Below the pieces are notes generated by a model that had not been told where the DNA came from, searched no databases, and saw only the letters and a list, made by a program, of their open reading frames with translations. A stretch of 64,000 bases of DNA from Bacteroidales bacterium (GTDB lineage: Bacteria > Bacteroidota > Bacteroidia > Bacteroidales > WCHB1-69): NCBI GenBank assembly GCA_024686335.1, contig JAILCI010000054.1:62001-126000 (forward strand). Reading direction: 5' to 3'. The stretch's first letter is position 1, and the number at the start of each line of letters is the position of its first letter. A program made the position numbers and the translations under genes. Positions 62,801-64,000 of this stretch are shown here, piece by piece.

Positions 62801-64000
62801 CAACGAACTCTATGCCTCCGACCCTTCTGTAGGTTACCGTTTCAATGCACTTAATGCTGAGTTTGATTTCACCGAAAATATAATTTATGCCCACGGCGTA
62901 CGCTTCATCAATGTCGGTGATGCTGCCGTCGTCCCACATGGTGGAGAGGTCACCATCCGTGAAAAAGCTAATATGGACCGACTGACCAAATCACGGTTGC
63001 TGGCTGGACGTGAAAACAAGTATCATGAACTCTACGACTGTGATATCAAAATCACTACTGCCACTCGTATGTACGGTAATGGCTATTATGACTACATCGA
63101 TGAAAATCTGAACGTACAGAAACTCTTCTTTGACACTGTTTACTATGTTACAAAGGAAACCTTTGGTGCAGCTAAGATCCCGATAACAAAGAACTTCCAA
63201 TTCAGCGACCAGTTTGGTTTCGACGGACGTGCCGAGTTACATAGCACCCAACCGTTCCTTTCTTACTTTGGTGGTGTAGAGATTCGCACCGGATGTGATA
63301 CATTGCATCATGCTCGCCTCAAAATCCTCCAACAGGTGGATCCCAACAACATCATGATTGAGATTCACGACCGTTCCAAGGATATGGATGAACGAAAAGC
63401 CGTGGTTGCCATCGCCTCATCCAACAAGACTGGTCGTATCTATACCGCTTTCGGTACAGCCAAAGATGAGTTTAATGATGCCGAGTATATTAATGTGTTC
63501 GGTTATATCAAATACGACAAAGAAACGAGACAATTCATAGCTGCATCAGCGGAAAAACTAGAAGACCCCGAAGCACCTGGCAACATCATTACACTCAGCA
63601 CCGACAACTGCATTTCAACCGGTGTGGGTGAAATTGATATGGGAGCAAAGTTAGGTCGTGTGGACTTCATTACAAATGGTACCATTGTTAACTACATGAC
63701 AGCCGATTCCGCGGATATGAATCTGACCACCTCCATAGACTTCTTCTTCAGTGATGAATCCATGAAACAGATGAACAAAATGCTGGAAAACTCCATTTCT
63801 ATGGATTTTGTGGACATCTCTGATGACGAGGCTTTCGATCAGTCGTTGAAGTCTCTTTTAGGCCGTGAAGAGTACCAACGATTCACTCACAACCTGGCAT
63901 TGGGCAACACCAGTCGTCACCTGCCGGAGGCGCTGCAGGTTAAGTTCCTTTTCTCCAACCTCTATTTTGAATGGGATAAGGATCAACATACGTTCAAGTC
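59865..64000 (+). CDS. Giant secreted beta-rich protein, N-terminal 1,378 codons (runs off the window)
   Basis: The frame opens at 59865 (or the ATG at 59868, MKKILFVSILLCFTIFAQAQ, a signal peptide) and stays open to the window end. The first ~130 residues are helical; the remainder is a long series of short beta strands with recurring types of segments such as 'VEYDVINNRIHYRSK', 'HYASLDLLTNDLKITGCEF', 'NIIYAHGVRFINVGDAAVVPHGGEVTIR' and 'SRTGRIYTAFG'-like sheets, resembling the stacked beta layers of LptD/AsmA- or OstA-type proteins, though I cannot assign a family. No lipobox. It follows prmA by 42 bases. Length alone suggests an envelope-spanning or surface-structural role. Confidence 0.75.
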   Translation, partial: MMKKILFVSILLCFTIFAQAQRFTRFSNDPAKTVEEMKEMLSTVPKDRQGEAKDLLNFFTEMWEQNMVYDAQMAFIEEANQMLKHKLRPFPHFESYIHAYKAFVLSDFADETDTWVKILEYHATHGVTQYQAKMKLYENLFSRYVLNTEDNVWWESDAMPSKMGFDKEPFFDFDDIVLTGHSNQDSLQVYDVAGRYFPGQLKFKAKTGTVYWTRAGLTDDVKAELKEFVVDVRFAQLSAENVTFHYPDLFSAPIKGHLEEKAVLATTEEKATYPRFTSYDKSMAIPSLYPNVDYIGGFDLRGASIYGTSSGDTLANVNIKREGKTIIRAASQNFLIKPTNLLAEDAHVSIYIEEDSIYHPSANFKYDNDNQELLITRPKQGVGRSPFFDSYHKLDITIESIHWNTNDERIEFKPIVGNTSKQTAIFESQNFYDETVMHEIEGYNKENPLYTLWQLFNSAGYEDVTIEDVIRWFRKPPLDIKALIIDFAARGFVEYDVINNRIHYRSKIAQYLNNQIKKRDYDYIRLESKTHYASLDLLTNDLKITGCEFFVLSDPQIVNVYPKDELVTVKKNRNMVFSGRVIGGLFDFVTHNCQFDYDRFLVDMDIIDTLIMYVEDKEGPMDMYGDYKLQRVKSQIEELSGVLYVDVPGNKSGMTDYPDYPIFEARKGGKVFYDKPEILGGVYDRDRFFYSVNEFRIVNLDNFEIDSMKFTGRLVSGGIFPDINEPLQVQKDFSLGIRHQTNGLPMYGTKGGYAGSISMTHEGLRGKGTIDYITSHTVSDSLVFYLDSTNGAANNHVVEEQMAGVEFPPASVDEGYLHWEPYQDQMFIHTINNPMAVFRETELTGNSKITPNGMFGTGVVKFNRADITSQNFFFKHHEVLADTADLQIYDLSKNKDNIAFSTRNYKSHVDFKTRKGNFKANGEASEIFFVKNEIKGVASEFDWDPIDSTKLRFKWDDPYKDVDIDNTEIKELVDMHSEGNELYASDPSVGYRFNALNAEFDFTENIIYAHGVRFINVGDAAVVPHGGEVTIREKANMDRLTKSRLLAGRENKYHELYDCDIKITTATRMYGNGYYDYIDENLNVQKLFFDTVYYVTKETFGAAKIPITKNFQFSDQFGFDGRAELHSTQPFLSYFGGVEIRTGCDTLHHARLKILQQVDPNNIMIEIHDRSKDMDERKAVVAIASSNKTGRIYTAFGTAKDEFNDAEYINVFGYIKYDKETRQFIAASAEKLEDPEAPGNIITLSTDNCISTGVGEIDMGAKLGRVDFITNGTIVNYMTADSADMNLTTSIDFFFSDESMKQMNKMLENSISMDFVDISDDEAFDQSLKSLLGREEYQRFTHNLALGNTSRHLPEALQVKFLFSNLYFEWDKDQHTFK

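Overview
The window is chromosomal DNA from a member of the Bacteroidales. Three things point there. Most start codons are preceded by the Bacteroidetes -7 promoter element TAnnTTTG with little Shine-Dalgarno signal. Several secreted proteins carry type IX secretion (T9SS) C-terminal sorting domains. The gene families (gingipain-type DUF2436, DUF4837, DUF4340, TPM/LemA, GT fusions, DUF4143 ATPases) are typical of the order. I cannot assign a family. Coding density is high, there is one tRNA gene, and I see no rRNA, CRISPR array, prophage or intact insertion sequence.

Layout. 0-8.2 kb: 3' part of a secreted GH2 enzyme (cut by the window start), two tandem secreted propeller-like paralogues, a nuclease-like orphan, a DUF4143 ATPase with trmO, tRNA-Phe, a SAM hydrolase-family protein and a secreted M64 peptidase. 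8.2-13.7 kb: a tight minus-strand operon with two sugar-transfer-type ATP-grasp proteins, a TupA-like ATP-grasp protein and an O-antigen-ligase/GT4 fusion, probably making or decorating a cell-surface glycan. 14-22.3 kb: a secreted C1B cysteine peptidase, a GT2, a chagasin-like cysteine-peptidase inhibitor lipoprotein, nrdG, a secreted glycosidase-like/FG-GAP protein, and nrdD behind a cobalamin riboswitch. 22.7-37.3 kb: mostly housekeeping (serS, rsmA, metG, pepT, miaB, mutS2), plus a small abundant-looking gingipain-domain protein and a second DUF4143 ATPase. 37.5-55.2 kb: envelope lipoproteins, a third DUF4143 ATPase, comF-like gene, rpsF-rpsR-rplI, dprA, ribD, waaA, LemA/TPM pair, pepP. 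55.3-64 kb: a C10 (streptopain-like) T9SS peptidase, a three-module PepSY-like protein, prmA, and the first 1,378 codons of a giant secreted protein that runs off the end.

Themes. The organism looks proteolytic (M64, C1B, C10, PepT, PepP, plus an inhibitor lipoprotein) and anaerobic (class III ribonucleotide reductase). The B12 riboswitch on nrdD suggests a second, B12-dependent reductase elsewhere. The most unusual signals are regulatory. All three DUF4143 ATPase genes have their own repeated motif arranged around the promoter. Several genes have a -7 box only 4-6 bases from the start codon, suggesting leaderless mRNAs. Intergenic regions carry several families of short palindromic repeats, one of which doubles as a terminator. 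The best candidate for an undescribed functional system is the ATP-grasp/glycan operon at 8.2-13.7 kb.
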